This document shows, piece by piece, positions 7,416-14,554 of a stretch of DNA of 17,701 nt. This DNA comes from Paracoccaceae bacterium (GTDB lineage: Bacteria > Pseudomonadota > Alphaproteobacteria > Rhodobacterales > Rhodobacteraceae): assembly GCA_009920815.1 (NCBI GenBank), contig RFZH01000024.1, forward strand, positions 1 to 17,701, given 5' to 3'. The notes below the pieces were generated by a model. The model was not told where the DNA came from. It saw only the letters and a list, made by a program, of their open reading frames with translations, and made no database searches. Position 1 is the first letter of the stretch; each line of letters begins with the position of its first letter. The position numbers and the translations under genes are program-made.

Positions 7416-7461
7416 TTTCTTTCCTTGGAAATATTATATGCGTTTTCTTTCCATATGCTAA
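7416..7461 (-). promoter_or_regulatory. promoter and candidate operators of the toxin-antitoxin operon
   Basis: On the minus strand a consensus -10 box TATAAT (7438-7433) follows TTAGCA (7461-7456) with a 17-base spacer. Two exact copies of the 9-mer GGAAAGAAA (plus-strand TTTCTTTCC at 7416-7424 and 7444-7452, 28 bases apart) flank the -10 box, and the near copy is part of the dyad TTTCC-TT-GGAAA (7420-7431). The near copy also supplies the antitoxin ribosome-binding site. This is a plausible autoregulatory operator for the Xre antitoxin; the binding is inferred. Confidence 0.5.
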
Positions 7462-7546
7462 CAATTTACGGACAATAATTCAACATCTCAGATCACAAAA
7501 TTAAATCACAACAGTTAACACAGCCCTATCACAGCGCACGCGTGGC

Positions 7547-7590
7547 ACCGACGTTTTACCGACGTAATACCGACACGATACCGATACGCG
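7547..7590 (+). repeat. four tandem 11-bp repeats upstream of tspO
   Basis: Four consecutive 11-base units begin ACCGA: ACCGACGTTTT (7547-7557), ACCGACGTAAT (7558-7568), ACCGACACGAT (7569-7579) and ACCGATACGCG (7580-7590). The first six bases agree in all but the last copy (ACCGAT). The period is close to one DNA helical turn, so the shared ACCGAC face would recur on the same side. The array lies in the 243-base divergent space between the antitoxin and tspO, 13 bases before a candidate -35 box. It is probably a regulatory array, but no known regulator site is recognised. Confidence 0.7.
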
Positions 7591-7603
7591 GATTTGGACC
7601 AAA

Positions 7604-7631
7604 TTGACTTTGGCCCAAACAGGTCTAATGT
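7604..7631 (+). promoter_or_regulatory. candidate promoter of tspO-mscS
   Basis: TTGACT (7604-7609), a 16-base spacer and TAATGT (7626-7631) give a good -35 and a weak -10. Transcription would begin about 7638, some 20 bases before the chosen tspO ATG, which argues against the upstream TTG (7604) and ATG (7628) as tspO starts. Confidence 0.33.
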
Positions 7632-7657
7632 GGTGTGAAATAATGGGGCGCATCGTC

Positions 7658-8113
7658 ATGAAAATTCTGACTTGGCTGGTTTTTTACGCGTGCACCGTGG
7701 TCGCCGCTGGCACAGCGTTTTGGTTTGTGGGCGATTTGAACGCGAATAATTGGGTCGAACCCGCCATCGCGCCGCCGGCGTGGGTGTTTGGGCCGGTTTG
7801 GACCACGCTGTACATCATGATCGCAACCAGCGCCTATCGCATATCACAAGCGAAACGTAATGAATTCAAGGCGTTGGCGCTGGCCCTATGGTCATTACAG
7901 ATGTGCCTGAACACCCTTTGGACGCCCGTGTTTTTTGGTGCGTTTGACCTGTGGGGGGCGTTTTACATCATCATCGGCCTGTGGATCACCATCGGCGCCT
8001 ATACCGTCATAAGCTGGCGGATTGATCGTTGGGCCGCATGGCTGTTCGTGCCCTATTGGGCATGGGTCAGTTTTGCCACCGTCTTGAATTATGCATATAT
8101 TTCCGTGAATTAG
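7658..8113 (+). CDS. tspO: TspO/MBR family tryptophan-rich sensory membrane protein
   Basis: A membrane protein of 151 residues related to the mitochondrial translocator protein. Family members bind porphyrins and other hydrophobic ligands; in Rhodobacter sphaeroides TspO modulates photosynthesis-gene expression according to oxygen. Five hydrophobic segments fit the family. Recognisable signatures are PPAWVFGPVWTTLYIMIATSAYRI after the first membrane helix, LNTLWTPVFFG in the third, and PYWAWVSFATVLNYAYISVN at the C-terminus. It is rich in Trp. The ATG at 7658 places the first membrane helix (ILTWLVFYACTVVAAG) at the very N-terminus, as in known TspO proteins; the ATG at 7643 is also possible. 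mscS starts 15 bases after the stop, so the two may be co-transcribed. Whether the host is phototrophic cannot be told here. Confidence 0.9.
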   Translation: MKILTWLVFYACTVVAAGTAFWFVGDLNANNWVEPAIAPPAWVFGPVWTTLYIMIATSAYRISQAKRNEFKALALALWSLQMCLNTLWTPVFFGAFDLWGAFYIIIGLWITIGAYTVISWRIDRWAAWLFVPYWAWVSFATVLNYAYISVN

Positions 8114-8128
8114 CATCAAGGCCCCCGA

Positions 8129-9472
8129 ATGACCGAGACACAGATACAACCAGACACGGCCGAGCCCAACACCCAAGACATTGCGTTGGGCATGATGGAA
8201 CAGGGCCAAGAATTTCTTGTCGGGCTTTTGCGTCCTTGGAACGCCTACCAATTGGCCATTATTCTTGGACTGTTTTGCGTTGCTTGGCTGCTTGCTCGGC
8301 TCATCTCGCCCCGCATCCATGATTGGATGCGCACCCGCGAAGGCTGGCCAAAATGGCGGATGCGCTTGGCTGTGACGCTGCATAAACGCTTGCCGCTGAT
8401 TTTCTTTGTCCTGCTCAGCTGGGCCTGCGTCCTGATCATGCGCGAACTCACGTGGCCCAGCCGGTCTTATATGATCGGCGTCGCGGCAAAACTCAGCTTG
8501 GGTTGGGTGGTGATCACCGTCATGACCCGTTTGATTTCAAACGGTTTTACCCGGTCCTTGATCCGCTATGTCGGTTGGGCTTGGGTGACGTTGGCGATCC
8601 TCAATATCTCGTCCGAAACGGTTGATTTATTGGACAGTGCAGCGGTCGAAATCGGCGACGTGCGCGTGTCGATTTGGTTGGTGGTCCAAGCGTTTCTGAC
8701 CCTGACGGCCCTTTTTGTCGGGGCCAAGTTTTTGTCCCAAGGCGGCAGCAAACGGATCAAGGAAAACAAAGATATATCACCGTCCATGCAGGTTTTGGCC
8801 ATCAAGTTTATCCAGATGGTTTTATATGGTGCGGCGTTTTTCATCGGCTTGAAAACGGTCGGCTTTGATTTGACCGGTTTGGCGGTTTTGTCGGGGGCCA
8901 TCGGTGTTGGTTTGGGGTTTGGTTTGCAAAAGGTTGTGTCAAACCTTGTGTCGGGCATCATTATTTTGTTGGACAAATCGATCAAACCGGGCGACGTCAT
9001 CAGCCTTGGCGACACATTCGGTTGGATCGAAGCTTTGGGCGCGCGTTATGTGTCCGTCGTCACACGCGACGGCAAAGAATACCTGATCCCGAACGAAGAT
9101 TTGATCACGGGTCAGGTGGTCAACTGGTCCCATTCCAACGACTTTGTCCGATTGGATCTACATTTTGGCACCGCCTATCACGACGACCCGCATGCGGTGC
9201 GCCAAATCGCGATTGACGCGGCCCTGTCGGTCAATCGGGTTTTACAAGATCGCAAGCCCGTGTGCCACATCATCAATTTCGGCAATAGCTCGGTCGATTA
9301 TGTTTTGCGGTTTTGGATCAAGGATCCGATTGGCGGTCTGACCAATATCAAGGGTGATGTATATCTTGCCCTGTGGGACGCGTTCCAGGATCATAACATC
9401 TCGATCCCATTCCCCCAGCAAGAGATCAGAATCTTGAATCAGCAACCAGATGTCACACATCATGAGGATTGA
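8129..9472 (+). CDS. MscS-type mechanosensitive ion channel
   Basis: An inner-membrane channel that opens under membrane tension to release solutes on hypo-osmotic shock. It has 447 residues. About six to seven membrane helices are seen: around residues 40-60, 90-106, 114-136, 145-162, 185-205 and 224-242, then the pore-lining helix. The pore and beta-domain junction (about 250-300) contains GAIGVGLGFGLQKVVSNLVSGIIILLDKSIKPGDVI, the Gly/Ala-rich TM3 and following motif that define the MscS family. IPNEDLI further on is the expected cytoplasmic beta-domain. The extra N-terminal helices make it larger than E. coli MscS (about 286 residues) but smaller than MscK, so a precise subfamily name is not given. 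The ATG has AAGG seven bases upstream. Confidence 0.9.
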   Translation: MTETQIQPDTAEPNTQDIALGMMEQGQEFLVGLLRPWNAYQLAIILGLFCVAWLLARLISPRIHDWMRTREGWPKWRMRLAVTLHKRLPLIFFVLLSWACVLIMRELTWPSRSYMIGVAAKLSLGWVVITVMTRLISNGFTRSLIRYVGWAWVTLAILNISSETVDLLDSAAVEIGDVRVSIWLVVQAFLTLTALFVGAKFLSQGGSKRIKENKDISPSMQVLAIKFIQMVLYGAAFFIGLKTVGFDLTGLAVLSGAIGVGLGFGLQKVVSNLVSGIIILLDKSIKPGDVISLGDTFGWIEALGARYVSVVTRDGKEYLIPNEDLITGQVVNWSHSNDFVRLDLHFGTAYHDDPHAVRQIAIDAALSVNRVLQDRKPVCHIINFGNSSVDYVLRFWIKDPIGGLTNIKGDVYLALWDAFQDHNISIPFPQQEIRILNQQPDVTHHED

Positions 9473-9483
9473 CTCATCCATCG

Positions 9484-9512
9484 TTGAGAAATATGGGATC
9501 CTCTGATATTAT
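9484..9512 (+). promoter_or_regulatory. candidate promoter of rsfS
   Basis: TTGAGA (9484-9489), a 17-base spacer and TATTAT (9507-9512) are each one base from the sigma-70 consensus. Transcription would begin near 9519, after the in-frame ATG at 9493, which therefore cannot be the start of rsfS on this transcript. It is one of the best promoter matches in the window. Confidence 0.55.
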
Positions 9513-9520
9513 AGTAACAT

Positions 9521-9538
9521 CCCAGCGCTGGGGGTTTT
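9521..9538 (+). terminator. palindromic hairpin with short T run between mscS and rsfS
   Basis: The 12-base palindrome CCCAGCGCTGGG (9521-9532) is followed by GGTTTT. CGCTG (9526-9530) can alternatively pair with CAGCG (9539-9543) across an eight-base loop. It could end the mscS transcript, or form the first bases of the rsfS leader if the 9484-9512 promoter is used. The stem is short, so either role is tentative. Confidence 0.35.
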
Positions 9539-9549
9539 CAGCGTGCAAT

Positions 9550-9567
9550 AAGGAGGGCAGAGTCCTG
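9550..9567 (+). promoter_or_regulatory. perfect Shine-Dalgarno before a CTG start (rsfS)
   Basis: AAGGAGGG (9550-9557) is the strongest ribosome-binding site in the window and sits eight bases before an in-frame CTG at 9565-9567. No ATG, GTG or TTG lies in the rsfS frame at suitable distance, so this site decides the start. Confidence 0.6.
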
Positions 9568-9966
9568 ACACCAAGTCTTGGCGCGGTTGAGGCCGCAGAC
9601 GCACCTTCGCCTGCGGGCGCAGAACATAACAAGATAACAAGCGATGAGCTGTTGTCACATATCCTAAATTCACTTGAAAGCGATAAAGCCGAAGAAATCG
9701 TGCAAATTGATTTGCGCGGCAAAACTTCGATTGGCGACTATATGGTGATCGCTTCTGGCCGGTCGTCCCGTCAGGTCGCGGCGATGTCCGAAAAGCTCAT
9801 GGATCGCTTAAAGCAGGATTTCAATCGGCTTTGTAAAGTCGAAGGCAAAGAAACAGGTGATTGGGTTTTGATTGATACCGGCGACGTTATCGTTCATATC
9901 TTTCGCCCAGAAGTGCGCGAATTCTATCAGCTTGAAAAAATGTGGATGCCCCAAGGCACCAACTAA
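9565..9966 (+). CDS. rsfS: ribosomal silencing factor RsfS (Iojap/YbeB family)
   Basis: Binds ribosomal protein uL14 on the 50S subunit and blocks subunit joining, lowering translation in starvation. The family domain is clear: SDELLSHILNSLESDKAEEIVQIDLRGKTSIGDYMVIASGRSSRQVAAMSEKL, then KVEGKETGDWVLIDTGDVIVHIFRPEVREFYQLEKMW at the C-terminus. The start is taken as the CTG at 9565 (133 residues), because AAGGAGGG precedes it and a good promoter begins transcription near 9519. The alternatives, ATG at 9493 (157 residues) or TTG at 9469, lie within or before that promoter and have no ribosome-binding site. Homologues have about 105-125 residues, which also favours the shorter form. rlmH follows after six bases, the usual rsfS-rlmH pair. 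Confidence 0.88.
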   Translation: MTPSLGAVEAADAPSPAGAEHNKITSDELLSHILNSLESDKAEEIVQIDLRGKTSIGDYMVIASGRSSRQVAAMSEKLMDRLKQDFNRLCKVEGKETGDWVLIDTGDVIVHIFRPEVREFYQLEKMWMPQGTN

Positions 9967-9972
9967 GCTGAT

Positions 9973-10443
9973 ATGCGTATCACGATATGTGCAGTGGGCC
10001 GCCTGCGGCGCGGTCCTGAATTAGCTTTGATCCAGGATTATTGTGATCGTTTTGACAAAACGGGTCGGTCCATGGGGCTAGGCCCGATTTCGTTTATCGA
10101 AGTTGAAGATAAAAAGAACATCGGCATGTCCGCCGAAGCCGAGCTCTTGGAACGTGCAATTCCCAAAGGTTCATTGATCGTGACCATGGACGAACGCGGG
10201 CGTACAGTCAGTTCACCCGAATTCGCCGATCAATTGGCCCGTTGGCGCGATAATGGCGCGCCTGACTGTAGTTTTATCATCGGCGGAGCGGACGGCATTG
10301 ACCCTAGCCTGCGCGCAAAAGCAGATTTTTCAATTTCTTTCGGCCAAATGGTGTGGCCGCATATGTTGGTGCGTGTCATGTTGTCAGAGCAACTGTACCG
10401 CGCAGCAACGATCCTGGGCAACGGCCCGTATCATCGCGCGTAA
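9973..10443 (+). CDS. rlmH: 23S rRNA (pseudouridine1915-N3) methyltransferase RlmH
   Basis: A SPOUT-family methyltransferase that adds a methyl group to pseudouridine 1915 in helix 69 of 23S rRNA on assembled 70S ribosomes. It has 156 residues, the usual length. Visible are the N-terminal strand MRITICAVGRLRRGPE, LIVTMDERGRTVSSPEFADQL, the knot region FIIGGADGID (about residues 100-109) that binds S-adenosylmethionine, and the conserved tail MVWPHMLVRVMLSEQLYRAATILGNGPYHRA. The ATG is six bases after the rsfS stop. There is no strong ribosome-binding site of its own, so translation is probably coupled to rsfS. Confidence 0.95.
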   Translation: MRITICAVGRLRRGPELALIQDYCDRFDKTGRSMGLGPISFIEVEDKKNIGMSAEAELLERAIPKGSLIVTMDERGRTVSSPEFADQLARWRDNGAPDCSFIIGGADGIDPSLRAKADFSISFGQMVWPHMLVRVMLSEQLYRAATILGNGPYHRA

Positions 10444-10500
10444 AGCCGCCATCATCCTTCTAAAATCGCTCATTTCGCACCATAACACTCTGCGCGGCGC

Positions 10501-10529
10501 TTGAGATTGTTCGCAATTCGACCTAAAAA
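10501..10529 (+). promoter_or_regulatory. candidate promoter of the gpmI-envC-ctpA-rppH operon
   Basis: TTGAGA (10501-10506), a 17-base spacer and TAAAAA (10524-10529) lie 28 bases before the gpmI ATG, in the only sizeable gap (113 bases) between rlmH and gpmI. The -35 box is identical to that before rsfS. Confidence 0.45.
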
Positions 10530-10556
10530 GACAACAAGTTGAACTGGCAGGAAAAC

Positions 10557-12080
10557 ATGACACCAAAACCCGTTGTATTATGTATCTTAGATGGTTGGGG
10601 CAAACGTGATGAAACGGGCGCAAACGCACCCGCTTTGGCGCAGACGCCGAACTTTGATCGCATAATGGCGACCTGCCCCAACGCGACGCTTATCACTCAC
10701 GGGCGCGACGTTGGTCTACCAACGGGACAGATGGGTAATTCTGAGGTTGGGCATACCAATATTGGTGCAGGGCGTGTTGTTGCGATGGACTTGGGTCAAA
10801 TTGATCTGGCTATCGAAGACGGGTCATTTTATGAAAACGCGGCGCTCACCAACTATATAAAAGCGCTCCAAATTACGGGCGGTACGGCGCATGTCATGGG
10901 GGTTTTGTCTGACGGGGGTGTGCACGGCCACATAGAACATATTCTGGCAGCGCTGACTGCACTGTCGCAATCGGGCATTCCCGCAGTGTTGCATGCAATC
11001 ACAGATGGTCGCGATGTTGCGCCATCCTCTGCGCTGGGATATCTGGATGTCTTGATGGCACGTCTGCCAAAAGGTGTGACGATAGGCACCGTCACAGGTC
11101 GCTATTACGCAATGGACCGTGACAATCGCTGGGAACGCGTTTCAACGGCTTTCGACGCGATGGTGCATGGTCGATCCGCTACGTCGGCAAAGACCGCGAA
11201 AGAAGCCATTGATCAATCCTATACCTCAGGAAAGACTGATGAATTTATTCCTGCGACGGTGATTGGTTCGTACAAAGGGGCGACAGATGGCGATGGATTT
11301 TTCTGTTTGAATTTCCGTGCTGACCGTGCCCGTGAAATTCTGCGTGCGGTAGGAGAGCCTGCATTTTCCGAATTCACAACAGGTGACCGCCCCAATTGGG
11401 CCACTTTGTTGGGAATGGTCGAGTATTCTGACGCACATAACGCGTATTTTCAAACCTGTTACCCCAAAAATAAGATCGTAAATACACTGGGGGAATGGGT
11501 TGCCAAGCAAGGCAAAACCCAGTTCAGACTTGCCGAAACTGAAAAATATCCCCATGTGACATTTTTCTTGAACGGCGGCAAAGAAGAGCCCGAAATCGGT
11601 GAAGACCGCTCTATGCCGCAGTCTCCCAAGGTGGCGACATATGATCTTCAACCTGAAATGTCTGCGCCCGAAGTTACCGCGAAATTTGTCGACGCGATCC
11701 ATAAAGGCTATGACCTTATTGTGACCAATTACGCGAACCCCGATATGGTCGGTCATACAGGTGATTTATCCGCCGCGATGAAGGCCTGTGAAGCAGTAGA
11801 TGCCGGCATTGGCCAGGTGATCGCTGCGCTCGATCACGTTGGCGGTACGATGATTATTACTGCCGATCATGGCAATTGCGAAACCATGGTCGACCCCGAA
11901 ACAGGCGGCCCACATACTGCCCACACGTTGAATCTGGTTCCCGTCGCCCTATACGGGGGACCAAAAGGCGCGCGCTTGCGCGACGGAGGACGCTTGGCGG
12001 ATTTGGCGCCGACAATCTTGGAATTGATGGGGCTGACAAAACCTGCGGAAATGACAGGCGAAAGTCTGATCATCACATGA
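10557..12080 (+). CDS. gpmI: 2,3-bisphosphoglycerate-independent phosphoglycerate mutase
   Basis: Interconverts 3- and 2-phosphoglycerate in glycolysis/gluconeogenesis using two Mn2+ ions and a phosphoserine intermediate. It has 507 residues, typical of iPGM. Metal and catalytic motifs are in place: LDGWG with Asp12, GNSEVGHTNIGAGR with the nucleophile Ser62, then YANPDMVGHTGD and ITADHGNCE with Asp/His metal ligands near the C-terminus. The ATG at 10557 with AGGA four bases upstream gives the usual MTPKPVVLCILDGWG start; the TTG at 10539 has no support. The stop overlaps the envC start (ATGA), so this gene heads a coupled operon. Confidence 0.96.
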   Translation: MTPKPVVLCILDGWGKRDETGANAPALAQTPNFDRIMATCPNATLITHGRDVGLPTGQMGNSEVGHTNIGAGRVVAMDLGQIDLAIEDGSFYENAALTNYIKALQITGGTAHVMGVLSDGGVHGHIEHILAALTALSQSGIPAVLHAITDGRDVAPSSALGYLDVLMARLPKGVTIGTVTGRYYAMDRDNRWERVSTAFDAMVHGRSATSAKTAKEAIDQSYTSGKTDEFIPATVIGSYKGATDGDGFFCLNFRADRAREILRAVGEPAFSEFTTGDRPNWATLLGMVEYSDAHNAYFQTCYPKNKIVNTLGEWVAKQGKTQFRLAETEKYPHVTFFLNGGKEEPEIGEDRSMPQSPKVATYDLQPEMSAPEVTAKFVDAIHKGYDLIVTNYANPDMVGHTGDLSAAMKACEAVDAGIGQVIAALDHVGGTMIITADHGNCETMVDPETGGPHTAHTLNLVPVALYGGPKGARLRDGGRLADLAPTILELMGLTKPAEMTGESLIIT

Positions 12081-13219
12081 TAGGTCCCTTGCGCATAGCG
12101 TGCGCAGCAATGTGCGTGGCATTCTTTGCACACCCGAGCATGGCCCAAGAGGATTTAGCCGCACAAGCCCGCGCCGCTGCGGCACAGGTTCAAGAGGCCC
12201 GCAGCGCGTTGGAGCGCAGCAAATCAGCCAAAAATCGCGTCAAAGCTTTGACCCAAACGATTTCCAGCTTTGAACAAGGCTTGTCAGTGATGCGCGACGG
12301 GCTGCGCGCCATAGCCCTGCAGCGGCGCGCGATACAAGAACGTTTAGACCAAGAGGAAATCGCCTATTCGCAATTATTGGGCGTACTTCTGACCATGGAC
12401 CAGACGCCGGTGCAGGCACAAATCCTGCATCCAGACGGACCTTTAACAACCGCGCGTTCATCAATGCTTGTTGCTGATATTTTGCCTGCGTTGCAAAAAA
12501 AGGTCGCAGTTCTAAAAGCTGATTTGAATGAATTGTCGTATCTTTCAGAGCTACAGCAACAGGTTGTGGGCGATCTTGAAACCGGTTTGCGCTCGCTACA
12601 AACGGCACGCACAGACCTGAGCCGCGCGATTTCAGATCGTACAGATTTGCCGCGACGTTTTGTTGAAGACCCGTCAAAGACAGCCATTTTAATTGCGGCG
12701 TCTGACACGCTGGATATCTTTGCTGATGGTTTGGATATGATTGCCGTGAATATGGTAAACAGCAGCCTGCCCAAGATTGATGACCGAATAGGAACATTGC
12801 CACTTCCGGTTTCGGGACGGGTCATTCGTTATTTTAACGAGGCCGACGCCGCAGGTATTCGCAGACCCGGAATTATCGTCGCCACATCCCAACAAGCGAT
12901 CGTTACTACACCCACCGCCGCAACCCTTCGCTATTTGGGTCCTTTGTTGGACTATGGCTTGGTGACCATCATAGAACCGCAAAACGGAACGCTGTTTGTT
13001 TTTGCTGGCCTAGACCAAGCGTTTGGCGAAATCGGGCAAGTGGTTCCAGCGGGCAGCCCGATTGGCATGATGGGTGGAAATTCACAAACAATTGAAACTA
13101 TTTTAGAACAATCTGATAAAGGGGCTGGTGCAGTTCGCACAGAAACGCTTTATATTGAAGTCAGACAAGACAAAGAGCCACAAGATCCTTTAATCTGGTT
13201 CCGAACAATAGAGGGATAG
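12077..13219 (+). CDS. envC: EnvC-like murein hydrolase activator (degenerate LytM/M23 domain)
   Basis: A periplasmic factor expected to activate a cell-wall amidase (AmiC type) at the division septum. The 380 residues begin with a signal peptide (MIGPLRIACAAMCVAFFAHPSMA, probable cleavage before QED). Two Ala/Gln/Leu-rich coiled-coil stretches follow (about 24-110 and 150-190), and then a C-terminal LytM-like domain (about 238-375, with VSGRVIRYFNEADAAGIRRPGIIVAT). The zinc ligands of active M23 peptidases are missing: GIRRPGIIV stands where HxGxD is expected, FVFAGL where the HxH region would be, and LYIEVR near the last His. This is the hallmark of EnvC activators, not enzymes. The ATG overlaps the gpmI stop by four bases, and ctpA follows after three bases. 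Confidence 0.87.
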   Translation: MIGPLRIACAAMCVAFFAHPSMAQEDLAAQARAAAAQVQEARSALERSKSAKNRVKALTQTISSFEQGLSVMRDGLRAIALQRRAIQERLDQEEIAYSQLLGVLLTMDQTPVQAQILHPDGPLTTARSSMLVADILPALQKKVAVLKADLNELSYLSELQQQVVGDLETGLRSLQTARTDLSRAISDRTDLPRRFVEDPSKTAILIAASDTLDIFADGLDMIAVNMVNSSLPKIDDRIGTLPLPVSGRVIRYFNEADAAGIRRPGIIVATSQQAIVTTPTAATLRYLGPLLDYGLVTIIEPQNGTLFVFAGLDQAFGEIGQVVPAGSPIGMMGGNSQTIETILEQSDKGAGAVRTETLYIEVRQDKEPQDPLIWFRTIEG

Positions 13220-13222
13220 AAA

Positions 13223-14554
13223 ATGAAAAAAGCTCTTCTAGCAGCAGGCTTTGGATGCATTTTGGGCGTTTTGACCGCCACTCAGATCGCGGGGCCTGTT
13301 CTGGCTGCGAGCGATGACAATAAGCAAGACATTTATCAACAGCTTGATTTATTTGGTGATATTTTTGATCGCATCCGCGCCGAATACGTTGAAGAGGTCG
13401 AACCAAAGGCACTGATTGAAGCGGCGATTAATGGCATGCTAACATCGTTGGATCCACACTCCAGCTATCTCTCGCCTGACGATGCTGCCGATATGCGCAC
13501 CCAGACACGCGGTGAATTTGGCGGCTTGGGCATCGAAGTGACCCAAGAAGAAGGCTTTGTCAAAGTTGTATCGCCCATTGATGGCACCCCTGCGGATGCA
13601 GCAGGCATGGAAGCTGGCGATTTTATCACCCATGTGAACGGTGAAAGCGTACTCGGTCTAACCCTTGATCAAGCCGTTGAACGCATGCGCGGCCAGGTTG
13701 GATCAGAAATCATCATCACCGTTGTTCGCGAAGGTGAACCCGAGCCATTCGATGTCTCGATCATTCGTGACATAATCAAACTAACCGCAGCACGTGCCCG
13801 CACCGAAGGCGAAACCGTGGTTCTGCGCGTCACGACATTCAACGACAACACCTATGATAACCTTGCTGATGGATTGGCCAAAGAGGTCGAGGCAGCCGGC
13901 GGTATGGACAACATTAACGGCGTTGTTTTGGACCTGCGCAACAATCCAGGCGGCTTACTAACACAGGCCATCCGCGTATCGGATGCGTTCTTGGAAAAGG
14001 GTGAAATCGTTTCAACCCGTGGCCGCAATCCAGAAGATGGTGATCGTTATAACGCGACACCTGGTGATTTGATTGATGGCAAGCCAATAGTGGTTTTAAT
14101 CAATGGTGGCTCTGCATCAGCCTCTGAAATCGTCGCAGGGGCCCTTAAGGACCATCGGCGTGCGATTATCGTTGGCACCAAGAGCTTTGGCAAAGGATCT
14201 GTGCAAACAATCATGCCTCTGCGCGGTGATGGCGCGATGCGCCTGACGACCGCGCGGTATTACACGCCCTCTGGTCGTTCTATCCAAAATCTTGGTGTGT
14301 CGCCTGACATCATCGTAAAACAGCCCCGTCGTGTTACGACAACCCAAGCCGAAGACGAAACACGCGGCATCAGATCCGAAGCGGATTTACGCGGGTCTTT
14401 GTCCAACGATAGCCTAAGCGAAGACGAAGTTCGTCAAATCGAAGAGGACCGGGCAAAGGCAGAAGCCTCGGCCAAATTGCGGGACGAAGATTATCAATTG
14501 GCATATGCGATTGATATTCTGAAAGGTTTGTCAGCGATCGAGCATAACAAATGA
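13223..14554 (+). CDS. ctpA: carboxyl-terminal processing protease, S41 family
   Basis: A periplasmic or membrane-anchored serine protease with a Ser-Lys dyad that cleaves proteins at their C-termini. CtpA-type enzymes in proteobacteria control murein hydrolases. It has 443 residues: signal peptide or anchor (MKKALLAAGFGCILGVLTATQIAGPVLA), a helical segment with DPHSSYLSPDD, a PDZ domain (about 85-170, GGLGIEV... GLTLDQAVERMRG), the S41 core with LDLRNNPGGLL, and the catalytic Ser299 in GGSASASE with Lys324 in KSFGKGSVQT, 25 residues apart as in the family. The C-terminal tail is charged (about 380-425). GAGG in the end of envC serves as ribosome-binding site. The stop overlaps the rppH start (ATGA). 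Confidence 0.94.
   Translation: MKKALLAAGFGCILGVLTATQIAGPVLAASDDNKQDIYQQLDLFGDIFDRIRAEYVEEVEPKALIEAAINGMLTSLDPHSSYLSPDDAADMRTQTRGEFGGLGIEVTQEEGFVKVVSPIDGTPADAAGMEAGDFITHVNGESVLGLTLDQAVERMRGQVGSEIIITVVREGEPEPFDVSIIRDIIKLTAARARTEGETVVLRVTTFNDNTYDNLADGLAKEVEAAGGMDNINGVVLDLRNNPGGLLTQAIRVSDAFLEKGEIVSTRGRNPEDGDRYNATPGDLIDGKPIVVLINGGSASASEIVAGALKDHRRAIIVGTKSFGKGSVQTIMPLRGDGAMRLTTARYYTPSGRSIQNLGVSPDIIVKQPRRVTTTQAEDETRGIRSEADLRGSLSNDSLSEDEVRQIEEDRAKAEASAKLRDEDYQLAYAIDILKGLSAIEHNK

Noticed and set aside
7495..7520. CtrA-type site (TTAA-N7-TTAA) in the tspO upstream region
   Set aside because: The two TTAA elements here are ten bases apart, not seven, so they do not match the CtrA box.
7547..7590. CRISPR-like array
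   Set aside because: Units are 11 bases with no spacers and no cas genes nearby; it is a tandem repeat, not a CRISPR.
6820..9480. Larger defence island around the toxin-antitoxin pair
   Set aside because: The neighbours are ettA, tspO and a mechanosensitive channel; no nuclease, helicase, integrase or tRNA attachment site is visible, so no island can be claimed.
10384..10629. 81-codon minus-strand frame across the rlmH-gpmI gap
   Set aside because: It is antisense to the ends of two certain genes and to the gpmI promoter candidate, with a Cys/Arg-rich composition typical of a shadow frame.
11876..12076. N-terminal extension of envC into gpmI
   Set aside because: The extension is an Arg-rich alternate frame of gpmI. 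The ATG at 12077 gives a proper signal peptide and an ATGA coupling.
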